The notes under the pieces: generated by a model
Told to the model about the DNA's origin: nothing
Seen by the model: only the letters and a program-made list of their open reading frames with translations
Databases searched by the model: none
Part shown: piece by piece, positions 36,931 through 46,921 of the stretch
Numbering within the stretch: position 1 is the stretch's first letter
Layout of the letters: each line of letters begins with the position of its first letter
Position numbers and translations under genes: made by a program
Source: Candidatus Kapaibacterium sp.
Lineage (GTDB): Bacteria > Bacteroidota > Ignavibacteria > Kapaibacteriales > UBA2268
Assembly (NCBI GenBank): GCA_937927515.1
Contig: CALBDO010000002.1
Location: forward strand, 201,001-265,000
Length of the DNA stretch: 64,000 nt
Direction: 5' to 3'

Positions 36931-38238
36931 TTGAAACTTAGCGAAAACCTCGACAAAGTTGCTTGGTCATTATTAGACAAAGGATTGTACGTCCTCTACG
37001 GATTTGTTGTTATTTTGCAAATACGAAAAATCGAGCCAGCTGAACTTGGCCTTTATGGTATTCTAATTGCTTTACATACTTGGATTTTCGTCGTTGCCGA
37101 TTCACTATTCCTACAATCAATCATTCAATTTGGTTTCGATGCCAAAACCGAAAGACGCGCAAACTCTTTTTCTTTGATATTTCTTACTCTTTTTGTTGTT
37201 TCATTCACATTTGCTTTTTCGTTTTTGGCAAATTTTTGGATAGAATTCTTCAACGAATCTGGTTTGGTGAAGGTTGCTATATTTCTTCCTTGGCTTTCAA
37301 TACTCACAATCCCACGCATCTATTGTTTGAAATTTGCATACAAGCATTCCAATATGTTCAAAGTCTTTATTGTCGACGCAGCTTTTTTCATTACTATGTC
37401 CTTCCTAACTATTTTTTTATTTTTTACCCAGCCTACCTTTACTTTTTACACCTTGATAAAAATCTATCTCACAGGCACAGTGTTAAGTTCTTTTGTTGCA
37501 ATTATCATTTTGAGGAAACAAATTAGATTAGGCTTCCTTGGAGATTTAAGAATCAAAGACTATTTTAAATTCGGCTTGCCGATGATGTTCCTTTCTTTAT
37601 TTCAAAGCATACCAAGGCAACTCGATGTACTCTTTCTTCAATATTTTTTCCAAAGCAAGACTGTAGGAATTTATTATTCCGCCAAGACACTTTTCCGCCT
37701 GTTCGAAGAAGCTTTGAATGCTGGTTATAGCTTGGTATATCCTACTGCAGTGCGATTAATTGCAAAAAATCGCAAAGACGAACTCGAAAGCTTAATAATT
37801 AAATCGACTTCTTTTACATTTCTGGGTTTGATTTCTCTCTTTATACTCCTCGAATTTGGTGGTTCCTCATTTTTCATTAGATTTTTTCTTCCAAATAAAT
37901 ATCTACTTTCGGTCGATTTCTTTAATGTAATGTTGGTATCTACTTTGTTTATGCCCCTACAACTTTATGCTTCGATTATGATTGCAGAGAAGAAGTTAAG
38001 ATTGGTGGTAATTTATTTCTTCTTGGCTACATTGTTCTCTGTTTTGGTCTTTGTTGGAATTGGTGTAATTAAACTTGCCACTCTAATGCCTTTGGGCTTA
38101 GTTGCCTACTATTTTATTATCGGGACTTTAGTTTATTTTCAATTAAGGAAAGAACACAATTACAAGCTTATTTATTTGTTTCAAAGTATAAAGGATATTC
38201 TAAGTTTTGTTCAGTACAAATTCAAAAGTAAAGATTAA
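36931..38238 (+). CDS. Wzx/MATE-type polysaccharide flippase, probable TTG start
   Basis: 435 aa with about 12 membrane segments and the MurJ/Wzx-like N-terminus (DKVAWSLLDKGLYVLYGFVV, RKIEPAELGLYGILIALHT). Such proteins flip undecaprenyl-linked oligosaccharides across the inner membrane. There is no ATG near the 5' end: an in-frame TAA ends at 36930 and TTG 36931 follows directly, so the start is TTG or an unrecognised internal codon. A -7 box lies 19 bases before it. It is convergent with rseP. Substrate unknown. Confidence 0.8.
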   Translation: MKLSENLDKVAWSLLDKGLYVLYGFVVILQIRKIEPAELGLYGILIALHTWIFVVADSLFLQSIIQFGFDAKTERRANSFSLIFLTLFVVSFTFAFSFLANFWIEFFNESGLVKVAIFLPWLSILTIPRIYCLKFAYKHSNMFKVFIVDAAFFITMSFLTIFLFFTQPTFTFYTLIKIYLTGTVLSSFVAIIILRKQIRLGFLGDLRIKDYFKFGLPMMFLSLFQSIPRQLDVLFLQYFFQSKTVGIYYSAKTLFRLFEEALNAGYSLVYPTAVRLIAKNRKDELESLIIKSTSFTFLGLISLFILLEFGGSSFFIRFFLPNKYLLSVDFFNVMLVSTLFMPLQLYASIMIAEKKLRLVVIYFFLATLFSVLVFVGIGVIKLATLMPLGLVAYYFIIGTLVYFQLRKEHNYKLIYLFQSIKDILSFVQYKFKSKD

Positions 38239-38304
38239 ATTTATAAATCCTCTTTACGCAATAAATTATGACGAAATTTTACGATTTCGATGTACGATGA
38301 TTTT

Positions 38305-39684
38305 CTACTTAATTAATCGCGAGACATCATTGAAAATGACAAAAATCATCAAAATCACAAGCAAACCTATTCCGATATTTTGAATAATCAACTTTGCTTT
38401 TATAGGTAATTCTTTTCGGGTAATTCCTTCGATTAAGATAATTAACAAGTGCCCACCATCGAGTGCGGGTAGTGGTAGAATATTTATAATAGCAAGAGTT
38501 ATCGATAGAAGTGCAATAAAATTCAGAAAATAAACTATTCCCAAACTTGCCTGTTGCGAAGCACTCTTTGCAATCATTATAGGACCACCAATTGATTCAC
38601 GTGCAGAGATATTTCCTTTAAAAATCTGCGCAACAGAGGAAAAGAACAAAGATGATGCACGAATAGTCTCTTTTAAACCATTGCCGACAGCTTCGAAAAC
38701 ATTGTATTGTACTGTATCTTTAATGCCAGCAAAATGAAAACCCGGGTAGAAACCCAACTTGCCATCAGCAGTTGGTATCACAGTGTCGGAGAGAATCTGG
38801 TTTCCTCGCTTCCAACGCAAAAGTATAGGCTTCGATTTGTTTAATGAAAGCAGGTAGGTCAGCTCGTCGAAAGCATTGATTTCTTCTTCATTAATTGCAA
38901 GCAAAGTGTCGCCAGATTTTAAACCAATTTTACCAGCTGGGGCAAGAGTCTCGACATCCCGCACGTACACAAAAAATTTTTCGGGTGAAAGACCTAAGTT
39001 TACATCTCCTTTCGCTATGTTCTTGACAATTTTGTCTCCGTCCAGCAATAATTGCAAAGTGTCCTCCCCGCGCAGAATAGTTAAAATTTTAGCCCCTCCA
39101 AATTTCTCTAAGGATAGCCTCTGGATAATATCGTTCCAACTATCAACTGGTTTATTGTTTATTGCAAGAATAACATCTCCGATGCGCAAGCCAATGGATT
39201 CCGCAAGCGAATTCTTTTGAACGTAGCCAACTTTGGTAGTTTTCCAAAGCACTTTCCCTTCGGAAAGTGAAATAATTGAGAACAACAAAATTGCAAGGAT
39301 GATGTTCATTATCACCCCTGCAGAGATAACAAAAAGCTTGGCAAGTGTCCCTTTGCTGCGAAATTCATATTCTTTCGGGGGAGCATTGATAAAGGATTTA
39401 TCAAGGCTTTCATCTATCATTCCAGCAATTTTGACGTACCCACCAATTGGTAGGATACAAATTCTATAATCGCAGTATCCATTTGATTCAAAATCATCTG
39501 GGAGTTTTCCAAAGGAAAAGCCAAGGACTTTATTGAAACCCAAAAGTCGTGGACCCATTCCAATGGAAAATACGTCGACGCGAATTCCAGCAAGCCGTGC
39601 TGCTATGAAATGCCCAAGTTCGTGAAATAGGACAAGAACTCCAATTACAATGATGAAATACAAAATGTTTGTTAAAAATTCCAT
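38305..39684 (-). CDS. rseP: Site-2 intramembrane metalloprotease RseP
   Basis: 459 aa. The zinc motif HELGH (about residue 21, VLFHELGHFIAARLAG) lies in the first transmembrane helix; two PDZ-like domains follow (about 145-215, SIGLRIGDVILAINNKPVD; and 230-300, PAGKIGLKSGDTLLAINEEE). The third metal ligand motif is in LPLPALDGGHLLIILIE. It cleaves membrane-embedded anti-sigma factors in envelope stress. It follows dxr at a gap of 3 bases, the common dxr-rseP order. Confidence 0.95.
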   Translation of the reverse strand: MEFLTNILYFIIVIGVLVLFHELGHFIAARLAGIRVDVFSIGMGPRLLGFNKVLGFSFGKLPDDFESNGYCDYRICILPIGGYVKIAGMIDESLDKSFINAPPKEYEFRSKGTLAKLFVISAGVIMNIILAILLFSIISLSEGKVLWKTTKVGYVQKNSLAESIGLRIGDVILAINNKPVDSWNDIIQRLSLEKFGGAKILTILRGEDTLQLLLDGDKIVKNIAKGDVNLGLSPEKFFVYVRDVETLAPAGKIGLKSGDTLLAINEEEINAFDELTYLLSLNKSKPILLRWKRGNQILSDTVIPTADGKLGFYPGFHFAGIKDTVQYNVFEAVGNGLKETIRASSLFFSSVAQIFKGNISARESIGGPIMIAKSASQQASLGIVYFLNFIALLSITLAIINILPLPALDGGHLLIILIEGITRKELPIKAKLIIQNIGIGLLVILMIFVIFNDVSRLIK

Positions 39685-39687
39685 AAA

Positions 39688-40860
39688 TCAGTTCAATTTA
39701 TCAATAAAATTTTGGGTTATTTTTCTTGTAATTTTATCTATTTCAATGATTTCATCAAACGAAGGATTTACATTGTGCTCGACCTTTTCCAAGGCATAAC
39801 TAATACACTTTGGTATTTTGGCGAAAGAAATTTTTCCTTCAAGGAAATTCGATACAGCGGTCTCGTTTGCAGCATTCAGTATTGCAGTAGCATTTCCACC
39901 TAATTTCAATGCATCGTATGCCATACGCAGGCAAGGGAATTTTTCCGTATTCGGCTCGTAGAAGTTTAAAGTAGTTATACTCAATAAGTCCAATCGAGGA
40001 AAGTCGTACCGCAGGCGATTTGGGTAATTCAAAGCAAAAGAAATTGGGATACGCATATCCTGCGGTCCCAGCTGTGCCTTTATAGAGCCATCGACAAATT
40101 GCACCAAAGAATGGACAACACTTTCTGGATGAATAACCACTTGAATTTGTTCTGGATTTAAATCGAATAGCCAATGAGCTTCGATAACTTCGAATCCCTT
40201 GTTCATCAATGTTGCAGAGTCGATTGATATTTTTTTACCCATAGACCAACGAGGATGAGCCAATGCTTCGCTTACCTTTACAGATTCTAAGCTACCCGGA
40301 CTGGAATTGAGAAATGGTCCTCCAGAAGCTGTAAGAATAATTTTTTCTACCCTGGTTATTTCCTCGCCAAGAAGGCACTGAATAATAGCATTGTGTTCGC
40401 TATCGATTGCAATAATCTTTGCACTTTTCTTCTTTGCCAATTCAGATATATATTTCCCAGCCGCCACCAAAGTCTCTTTGTTTGCCAAAGCTACATTCTT
40501 TCCGGACTCGAGAGCAGAAATAGTAGGAACAACTCCCGAAAATCCGACTAACGCAGACACGACCAAATCCACCTCTTCTGCGGATGCAACATAGGCAAGG
40601 CCTTCCTCCCCGTAATATGTTTCAATTTGAAAATTGTATTTACTTTTAAAATCTAAGTAACTACCATAATCGGTAATTACAACACCTTTAGGATTGAACT
40701 TTGCAATTTGCTCGGCAAGCAAGTCTATGTTTTTATTTGTCGTTAAATACAAAACATTGAAAAGCCCATCACTTTTCTCTACGACTTGCAAAGTTTGAAC
40801 TCCAATAGAACCAGTCGAGCCCAGAATAGTTAAATTTTTAATTTTGGGAAAGCTCGTCAT
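39688..40860 (-). CDS. dxr: 1-deoxy-D-xylulose 5-phosphate reductoisomerase
   Basis: 390 aa, typical length. NADPH-binding motif ILGSTGSIGVQTLQ is at the N-terminus, the metal site region is KIIAIDSEHNAI, and SMGKKISIDSATLMNKGFE and HPESVVHSLVQF mark the catalytic domain; NAANETAV lies near the C-terminus. It converts DXP to MEP, the committed step of non-mevalonate isoprenoid synthesis. It overlaps the 3' end of rng by 23 bases; with rseP 3 bases downstream this is one operon rng-dxr-rseP. Confidence 0.97.
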   Translation of the reverse strand: MTSFPKIKNLTILGSTGSIGVQTLQVVEKSDGLFNVLYLTTNKNIDLLAEQIAKFNPKGVVITDYGSYLDFKSKYNFQIETYYGEEGLAYVASAEEVDLVVSALVGFSGVVPTISALESGKNVALANKETLVAAGKYISELAKKKSAKIIAIDSEHNAIIQCLLGEEITRVEKIILTASGGPFLNSSPGSLESVKVSEALAHPRWSMGKKISIDSATLMNKGFEVIEAHWLFDLNPEQIQVVIHPESVVHSLVQFVDGSIKAQLGPQDMRIPISFALNYPNRLRYDFPRLDLLSITTLNFYEPNTEKFPCLRMAYDALKLGGNATAILNAANETAVSNFLEGKISFAKIPKCISYALEKVEHNVNPSFDEIIEIDKITRKITQNFIDKLN

Positions 40861-42517
40861 AACTTACAGCCAAAAATTCCTTTGTAATATCCTTGTCTTG
40901 TTTTATTGATTCAAACTTAAATTGGTCGAGCGACAAACTTTCGTCGACAACAAGCTTAATTCGTACGAAATATTTAAGCATAAGCTTTGTTAGTTTCGAG
41001 ATGCTTCCATCAGTCAAATATTCGGCGATATGTGGATGCACATAAAGTCGGAGCCGAAATTCTTTTGTCTTTGATTTGAAATTCTTCAACCATCTTTCAA
41101 TTTTAGTCAAGACTTCTGCTTTTGTAGGAACTCTTCCAAGCCCTTTGCAAACTGGGCAAACTTCTGTCACCTTTTCAGAGATGTTCAAATTTATTCTTTG
41201 TCTTGTAATTTGCATAAGAGAGAGTTCGGTCAGCGGAAACACCACAGCTTTTGCTCTATCCTTTTTCATTGCTCGTCGCATAGCAAAGTAGATTTTTTTC
41301 CTATGAATTGGGTCGTGCATATCGATAAAGTCGATGATAATAATTCCAGCCAAGTCGCGCAAGCGGATTTGACGAGCAATTTCGTTTACAGCTTCCATAT
41401 TTGTTTTAAAAGCATTTATTTCCTGGGTTGCCTCGCTTACAAGTTTTCCAGAGTTTACATCAATAATGAACATTGCCTCGGTCTGGTCGATAATTATCGA
41501 ACCACCGCTCGGAAGAGGAACCTTCCTTTGTTTGGTCAACTCGATATCCTTTTCAATCTGGTAATAATCGAAAAGTGGTGTTTTGCCCTTGTATAGCTCG
41601 ACACGATTGATGAACTCTGGAGAATAATCCTCGAGGTATTCCACAATTTCCTTGTACATTTTCTTTGTATCGACAACGACTTTATCGATGTCGTCTCGGA
41701 AAAGGTCTCGGATGATACTTGTGGTCAGTTCCATATCTTTGTATAGTAGCATTGGCTCACGTGCATTAGTCATTTTTTTCTGAATTTTTTCCCAAGTCTC
41801 TTTTAGCTTCGACCAATCGGTTTCGAGCTCTTCGATTTCCTTGCCAATGGCTGCGGTTCTAATAATACATCCAAATTCTTTCTTGGTTACATCAGCAGCG
41901 ATGCTCCTTAGGCGTTTCCTTTCTTGAGGAGAATGAATTTTTCTCGAGACACCAATAATTTTGAAATCGGGAACAAGCACGAGATATCGGCCCGGTATAG
42001 TAATTCTTGTTGTAACTTTTACCCCTTTATTTGCAAAAGCTTCGCGTACCACTTGCACGGCTATTAATTGATTTTCTTTTATGTCGAGTTTCAAGCTTTG
42101 TTGATTTTCTACAAAATTGTAGTTACTTTGTTTATCAGGCGTGCGTTTACCTTTTGATTTTCCATTTTTCTTACCATCTAAATTTTCTATTAAAGAGTCA
42201 ATTTCATCTATTATTTTACTTTGAACATCAGTGATTTGGTTCAAATTCTCGTTTTTTTCATTTTCTTCCTCCCAAATAATCTGTCTGAACCTTTCATCAA
42301 CGTCGGAGAAATGCAAAAATGCATTCTGTTTCAATCCGATGTCGACAAATGCTGCGTTCAAGCTCGGTAGAATTCGTGTTATCTTACCAAGATAAATATT
42401 ACCAACATTCTTTTCCTTGTCTGGCGTTTCGACAAAATACTCAGCCAATTTGCCATCTTCGGTTATGGCTATTCTATTCTCATTTATAGCTGAGCTAATA
42501 AGAATAACTTTTTTCAT
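40838..42517 (-). CDS. rng: Ribonuclease G/E family protein with an unusual insertion in the S1 region
   Basis: 559 aa. The N-terminal S1-like fold starts GNIYLGKITRILPSLNAAFV, interrupted at about residues 73-145 by a Lys/Asn/Asp-rich low-complexity stretch, then resumes with LIAVQVVREAFANKGVKVTT. Catalytic Asp residues are in FIIDVNSG and IIIDFIDM. The zinc-link CPVCKGLGR (CxxCxG) is present. RNase G/E cuts single-stranded AU-rich RNA and processes rRNA and mRNA. It lacks the long C-terminal scaffold of E. coli RNase E. It is divergent from the propeller gene at 42686. Confidence 0.92.
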   Translation of the reverse strand: MKKVILISSAINENRIAITEDGKLAEYFVETPDKEKNVGNIYLGKITRILPSLNAAFVDIGLKQNAFLHFSDVDERFRQIIWEEENEKNENLNQITDVQSKIIDEIDSLIENLDGKKNGKSKGKRTPDKQSNYNFVENQQSLKLDIKENQLIAVQVVREAFANKGVKVTTRITIPGRYLVLVPDFKIIGVSRKIHSPQERKRLRSIAADVTKKEFGCIIRTAAIGKEIEELETDWSKLKETWEKIQKKMTNAREPMLLYKDMELTTSIIRDLFRDDIDKVVVDTKKMYKEIVEYLEDYSPEFINRVELYKGKTPLFDYYQIEKDIELTKQRKVPLPSGGSIIIDQTEAMFIIDVNSGKLVSEATQEINAFKTNMEAVNEIARQIRLRDLAGIIIIDFIDMHDPIHRKKIYFAMRRAMKKDRAKAVVFPLTELSLMQITRQRINLNISEKVTEVCPVCKGLGRVPTKAEVLTKIERWLKNFKSKTKEFRLRLYVHPHIAEYLTDGSISKLTKLMLKYFVRIKLVVDESLSLDQFKFESIKQDKDITKEFLAVSYDELSQN

Positions 42518-42685
42518 TATAAATCGACCATAAAATCTAAAAATTTACCGACACTATAGTATTGACGAAACATTCTTATTAAAATTTCTAATTTTTTGAT
42601 TTTGTTAAACTAAAATACATAAACCGACACAAAGCATAGAATTTAGAAAATTTTATTAAATTAATTGGAATTAATTGGTAGAAAA

Positions 42686-45600
42686 ATGAAATACTTGTTT
42701 TATTTGTTTCTGCTTGTCTTGGCACTATTAGAAACCAAAGCATACGAGGAATACGACAACCCTTTAAGAAGAGCACTGGAGTTCACAAGACCGCGTGCCT
42801 ATCCTTTCGATAATGTGCCCGACTATGCGCGCCAGAATGCTTTCAAGCAAATGGAGGAGCTTTCCAACAAATTTCTTCCTTTCGTTTCTCTTGCAGAACA
42901 GCCCAAATGGAAACCAATTGGCCCGTTCGATATTGGCGGGAGAATTAAATCGATTGTGTTTCATCCGAGAAAAAACGGTTGGGTCTATGCCGCAGCCGCA
43001 GCAGGTGGGATTTGGTTCTCCACTGATTACGGAAACATATGGGAACCTATATTCGACTTTGAGAATGGAATAGCCTTTGGTGCTCTGGCAATTGATGCCA
43101 ACAATCCAAATGTGCTTTATGCAGGTACTGGAGAATCTGTTATCGGTGGTGGAACAATTTACCTTGGCAATGGGCTTTACAAATCTACTGATGAAGGAAG
43201 AAATTGGAAATTGATTGGGCTCTCGGAAGTTGGTGCTTTCTCGAAAATCTATGTTCATCCCAGAAATTCAAACATTGTTGTTGCCGGGGCAACGATACGA
43301 AAGCCAGGATTTTACCTCTCCACCGACGGTGGTCTATCTTGGAATAGACTTTTAGACAAAAATATAACCGATTTATCAATCAACCCACACAACGAAGCAG
43401 AGTATTTCGTTGCCGTTAATGGTGATGGCGTATACTTTACTTCCGATTTAGGAAAAACCTGGCTAAAACGTAGCAATGGTTTCGAAGCGGGAGCGGGCAG
43501 AATTTCTGTTCAATTTGCTCCCTCCAACCCGAATATTGTGTATGCCCTTTTGGATGTAAGTTCACAGGGATTAATCTATCGGTCCGAAGATAAGGGCTCG
43601 ACCTGGACGCTTGTTTACCGCGGTTCAACAGATTTCTTCCGCAATCAAGGGTTTTACAATCAGTTTATCGAAGTACATCCTACAGACCCCAAAATCGTAC
43701 TTGCCGGCGGTATCGATATCTACCGGTCGAGCGACGGGAAGAATTTCACCAACGTCACAAATGGGTACTCGGGCGGAAGAGTACATGTCGACCAACATTG
43801 TGCAGCATTCTCTCCCATAAACCCAAATATCGTTATGATTGGAAATGATGGTGGGGTGTATCTTTCCACCGACGCTGGCATAAATTGGCAAGCCAAAAAT
43901 AATAACCTGCAAGTCACTCAATTTTATGGTTTCGACATAGACCATACGAAACCCAATATGAATTTTGGAGGCACCCAAGATAATGGCACCCTTGGCACCA
44001 ACTCGGATGAAGATTGGTACTTCGTTGCTGGTGGCGATGGCTTTCGAACTGTTGTCGACCATACAAATCCTTACATAATCTACGGGCAATCGACACCTGG
44101 TGGCATCATCAAACCATTCAAAATAAATTTGCAAACTGGCCAATTTTCATATATAGACAAAGGCATCGACTTCAACGTTGGAGTTTGGGACCCACCGTTG
44201 ATTATGGACCCATATTATAATTATATTCTCTATTATGGTCGAGATAAACTTTATGCTACTTACTCCGGTGGCTCAAGTTGGGAGACACTTCCTACACCAA
44301 AGGTCAATGGCCGATACACCGCAATCGGTATCTCCCCTGTAAATTCGGAAGTAATAATGGCTGGAACAAGTGGCGGGGACGTAATCGTCACAAAAGATGC
44401 TGGCGAGACCTGGAAAATTGTTTCCAACAATGGTTTAGTAAATCGCTGGGTAACTGATATCGAATTTTCCAATCAAAACCCTGCGACTGCTTTCGTTAGC
44501 TTCTCGGGTTTTTACACACCGCATATTTTCAAGACTACTGATTATGGCGAATCTTGGGTCGACATTAGCAAATCTCTCCCCGATATTCCTATTAATGCCA
44601 TAGCAATACATCCTTTCAACGATGATATTATCTTCGTTGGGACAGACATTGGAGTATTCGCAACATACGATGGTGGGGCTAATTGGTTTCCATTTGGTAA
44701 TGGGTTGCCTCGAAGCCCTGTCACAGATTTAAAGTTCTCGAAATACCAATTGACTTCTGCAACTATCCCTTTGCGGGCTGCAACACACGGTCGCGGTATA
44801 TGGGAGGCAACTATTCCATTAGAGGTTATAAATAACTACGAAATCACTTCCCCTGCTGGTGGAGAAATTTTTGTAAGCACCACTAATCAAGTCATTTCCT
44901 GGTATGGTTTCGTTCCTCCAGTTAAAATTGAATACTCCCCAAACGATGGTATCGACTGGTATACTATTGCAGAGAATGTAGCGAGCTCTCCAATGCTGTG
45001 GAAAATCCCTAACATTTCTACTGGCTTCGCAAGAGTGAGAATCACTTCGCAAAGTAATCCAAATCAAACGAAAATTTCAAATACATTCACAATATCATTG
45101 GTAGATAAAGGTTCTATTTTAACACAAACAAGCGTAAATGTAATTCCTTATGGAATTGCTTTTGATGGGAGAAACGGACTCTGGGTTACAAGTTTCAGTT
45201 CAAACCAGTTACTTAAACTTGATGCACGAACTCTCACAAGGATTAAAAACATCAAGCTTCCGGGCGACAGTCTCTTCACAGACATTGCATACGACCGTGA
45301 AAGAGACATCATATATATTCATAGAATGAATAGCACAAGTGGTAATGGAGGGTATGTTTTGGTGGTGGATACAAATGGCAACTTGATTCGTCAATTTGTC
45401 AGCCCCGCAAATGTTTATCCCATTGGCATAGAAGTTTTCGATGGAAAATTGTTGCTCGGCGACAGGGACAAGAAAGACCAATATGGCAAACAAGTACTTA
45501 TGATTGTCGACCCAAATACTGGAGCCGTGGAAGCAACCTATCAAAATCCTTATTCAAAAACTTATGGTCCGAGAGGCTTGGCATACGACCGGCAAAATTT

Positions 45601-46132
45601 CGTTTATCAGATAGGGACACACTTTCCAAACGCTGGGGCACTTACAGAAGCGGTAATAAGTAGAATTTCTAAACACGACCTGAGCAAAGAAGTCGAAAGA
45701 ATTAATCTTCAATCTCCAACAGGTATTATTAATGCTCGGGGGATTGAATTCGACCCGCAAGACAAAAACTTTTGGGTAACGGATTACTCCGGTAATATTT
45801 ACAAAATAGCTGGTTTCGATTTAATTCTTTCGGCAGAAAGTATATATGAGAGACATTTTGAGCCTAATTCCAAAAATGTAGAAATTTATCCAGTCCCAAC
45901 TAAAGACTACCTATTTATGAAAATCCCGTCCAACTTGTTTACAAATCTATTAACTATCGAAATTTACGACCAAATTGGTTCATTGATTTTACAACGTGAA
46001 GTAAACAAAAGTGGAAGTTATTCCTCAACTATAAGAATAAACACTAATGATTTGTGCTCTGGTATATATTTTGCAGTTTTTAGATTTTCCGATGGCAAGA
46101 GTTTAGTTGAAAAATTTTTCGTGGTGAAGTAG
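42686..46132 (+). CDS. 1,148-residue Asp-box beta-propeller protein with T9SS sorting domain
   Basis: Start ATG 42686 (an in-frame TTG at 42665 is less likely). Signal peptide about 1-20. Residues about 50-720 carry about a dozen Asp-box (S/TxDxGxxW) repeats such as WFSTDYGNIWEP, YKSTDEGRNWKL and FKTTDYGESWVD, the sortilin/BNR type propeller, with GGTQDNGTLGT and THGRGIWEA at the hubs. A shorter Ig-like module (about 725-815) and a second propeller of NHL type (about 820-1040) follow. The C-terminus is a T9SS type-A sorting domain (EIYPVPTKDYLFMKIPS, SGIYFAVFRFSDGK, EKFFVVK). It is 3 bases before the MotB-like gene. No glycosidase site is visible. Confidence 0.87.
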   Translation: MKYLFYLFLLVLALLETKAYEEYDNPLRRALEFTRPRAYPFDNVPDYARQNAFKQMEELSNKFLPFVSLAEQPKWKPIGPFDIGGRIKSIVFHPRKNGWVYAAAAAGGIWFSTDYGNIWEPIFDFENGIAFGALAIDANNPNVLYAGTGESVIGGGTIYLGNGLYKSTDEGRNWKLIGLSEVGAFSKIYVHPRNSNIVVAGATIRKPGFYLSTDGGLSWNRLLDKNITDLSINPHNEAEYFVAVNGDGVYFTSDLGKTWLKRSNGFEAGAGRISVQFAPSNPNIVYALLDVSSQGLIYRSEDKGSTWTLVYRGSTDFFRNQGFYNQFIEVHPTDPKIVLAGGIDIYRSSDGKNFTNVTNGYSGGRVHVDQHCAAFSPINPNIVMIGNDGGVYLSTDAGINWQAKNNNLQVTQFYGFDIDHTKPNMNFGGTQDNGTLGTNSDEDWYFVAGGDGFRTVVDHTNPYIIYGQSTPGGIIKPFKINLQTGQFSYIDKGIDFNVGVWDPPLIMDPYYNYILYYGRDKLYATYSGGSSWETLPTPKVNGRYTAIGISPVNSEVIMAGTSGGDVIVTKDAGETWKIVSNNGLVNRWVTDIEFSNQNPATAFVSFSGFYTPHIFKTTDYGESWVDISKSLPDIPINAIAIHPFNDDIIFVGTDIGVFATYDGGANWFPFGNGLPRSPVTDLKFSKYQLTSATIPLRAATHGRGIWEATIPLEVINNYEITSPAGGEIFVSTTNQVISWYGFVPPVKIEYSPNDGIDWYTIAENVASSPMLWKIPNISTGFARVRITSQSNPNQTKISNTFTISLVDKGSILTQTSVNVIPYGIAFDGRNGLWVTSFSSNQLLKLDARTLTRIKNIKLPGDSLFTDIAYDRERDIIYIHRMNSTSGNGGYVLVVDTNGNLIRQFVSPANVYPIGIEVFDGKLLLGDRDKKDQYGKQVLMIVDPNTGAVEATYQNPYSKTYGPRGLAYDRQNFVYQIGTHFPNAGALTEAVISRISKHDLSKEVERINLQSPTGIINARGIEFDPQDKNFWVTDYSGNIYKIAGFDLILSAESIYERHFEPNSKNVEIYPVPTKDYLFMKIPSNLFTNLLTIEIYDQIGSLILQREVNKSGSYSSTIRINTNDLCSGIYFAVFRFSDGKSLVEKFFVVK

Positions 46133-46135
46133 AAG

Positions 46136-46921
46136 ATGTTCTTAAAAAAATTGCAAAAGAAAGAAGAAGAGACTGGGCGAACAAGTGCGGATAGATACTT
46201 AATCACCTATGCAGATTTAATAACTTTGCTGTTAGGTTTATTCGTTATTCTGTATGTAACAGCGCGTGTCGACGAGGAAAGATACAAGGAATTTGCAAAA
46301 GCATTTTCCGAGTTTTTCAAATCCAAAGATGGCAAAGAGATATCCGGAGAAGGATTAAGTCCTTTTTTAGGTGTAAAAAAAGGCATACCCGAACCAGTTT
46401 TGCCATACGCAGACCGGCGCAATTTGAAAGAAATTCAATCAGACATTGTTAAAAATTTAGAAAACTACCTGCAAAGGGGAGAAATTGCAATCGAGGCAAA
46501 GGGGGCTAGCCTCGTGATTACATTGCCGGAGAAGCTTTTATTTAAATCTGGCAAAGCCGAGATTGAACCAGAGGGAGAAGAAGTTATCTCTCGGCTTGCA
46601 ATAGCTCTTTTTGGACTTGCACGAGACCAAGAGGTCGCAATAGATGGACATACCGACAGCGACCCAATCCGAAGTTTCCGTTACCCCTCGAATTGGCACC
46701 TCTCAGTTGCCAGAGCTGTAAATGTTGCTTTTCTTTTAATTAGCAAAGGAGTACCAGAACATTCCATTGTTGTACGCGGTTTTGCCGACCAAAGACCTAT
46801 TGCTGATAATGCAACCCCAGAGGGCAAAGCCAAAAATCGTCGCGTAGAAATTACAATCTCGGAGCAAAAACCCAATGTTCCAAACACAAAAGGTTACGAG
46901 GCAAATGAAAAAGGTCGTTAA
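46136..46921 (+). CDS. MotB-like OmpA-domain protein
   Basis: 261 aa. A short cytoplasmic tail precedes one transmembrane helix containing YAD at residues 25-27 (YLITYADLITLLLGLFVILY). The Asp at 27 matches the proton-carrying residue of MotB. After a linker, the C-terminal OmpA-like peptidoglycan domain has VAIDGHTDSDPIR and WHLSVARAVNVAFLL with NRRVEI. In flagellated bacteria MotB pairs with MotA; no motA or flagellar gene is nearby. Overlaps of 3 and 17 bases or less join it to the propeller and OMP genes. It could instead be a stator-like part of gliding, secretion or envelope transport. Confidence 0.75.
   Translation: MFLKKLQKKEEETGRTSADRYLITYADLITLLLGLFVILYVTARVDEERYKEFAKAFSEFFKSKDGKEISGEGLSPFLGVKKGIPEPVLPYADRRNLKEIQSDIVKNLENYLQRGEIAIEAKGASLVITLPEKLLFKSGKAEIEPEGEEVISRLAIALFGLARDQEVAIDGHTDSDPIRSFRYPSNWHLSVARAVNVAFLLISKGVPEHSIVVRGFADQRPIADNATPEGKAKNRRVEITISEQKPNVPNTKGYEANEKGR

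Noticed and set aside
38272-38289. CGAAAT/ATTTCG hairpin between the flippase and rseP
   Set aside because: Only 6 bp of AT-rich stem without a T-run; too weak to call a terminator.
43625-44143. A 172-residue antisense frame within the Asp-box propeller gene
   Set aside because: The sense frame carries regular Asp-box repeats; the antisense frame is an effect of codon bias.
46136-46921. Annotating this as flagellar motor MotB
   Set aside because: No motA or flagellar gene is nearby and the context is T9SS cargo and an outer-membrane protein, so only a MotB-like label is supported.
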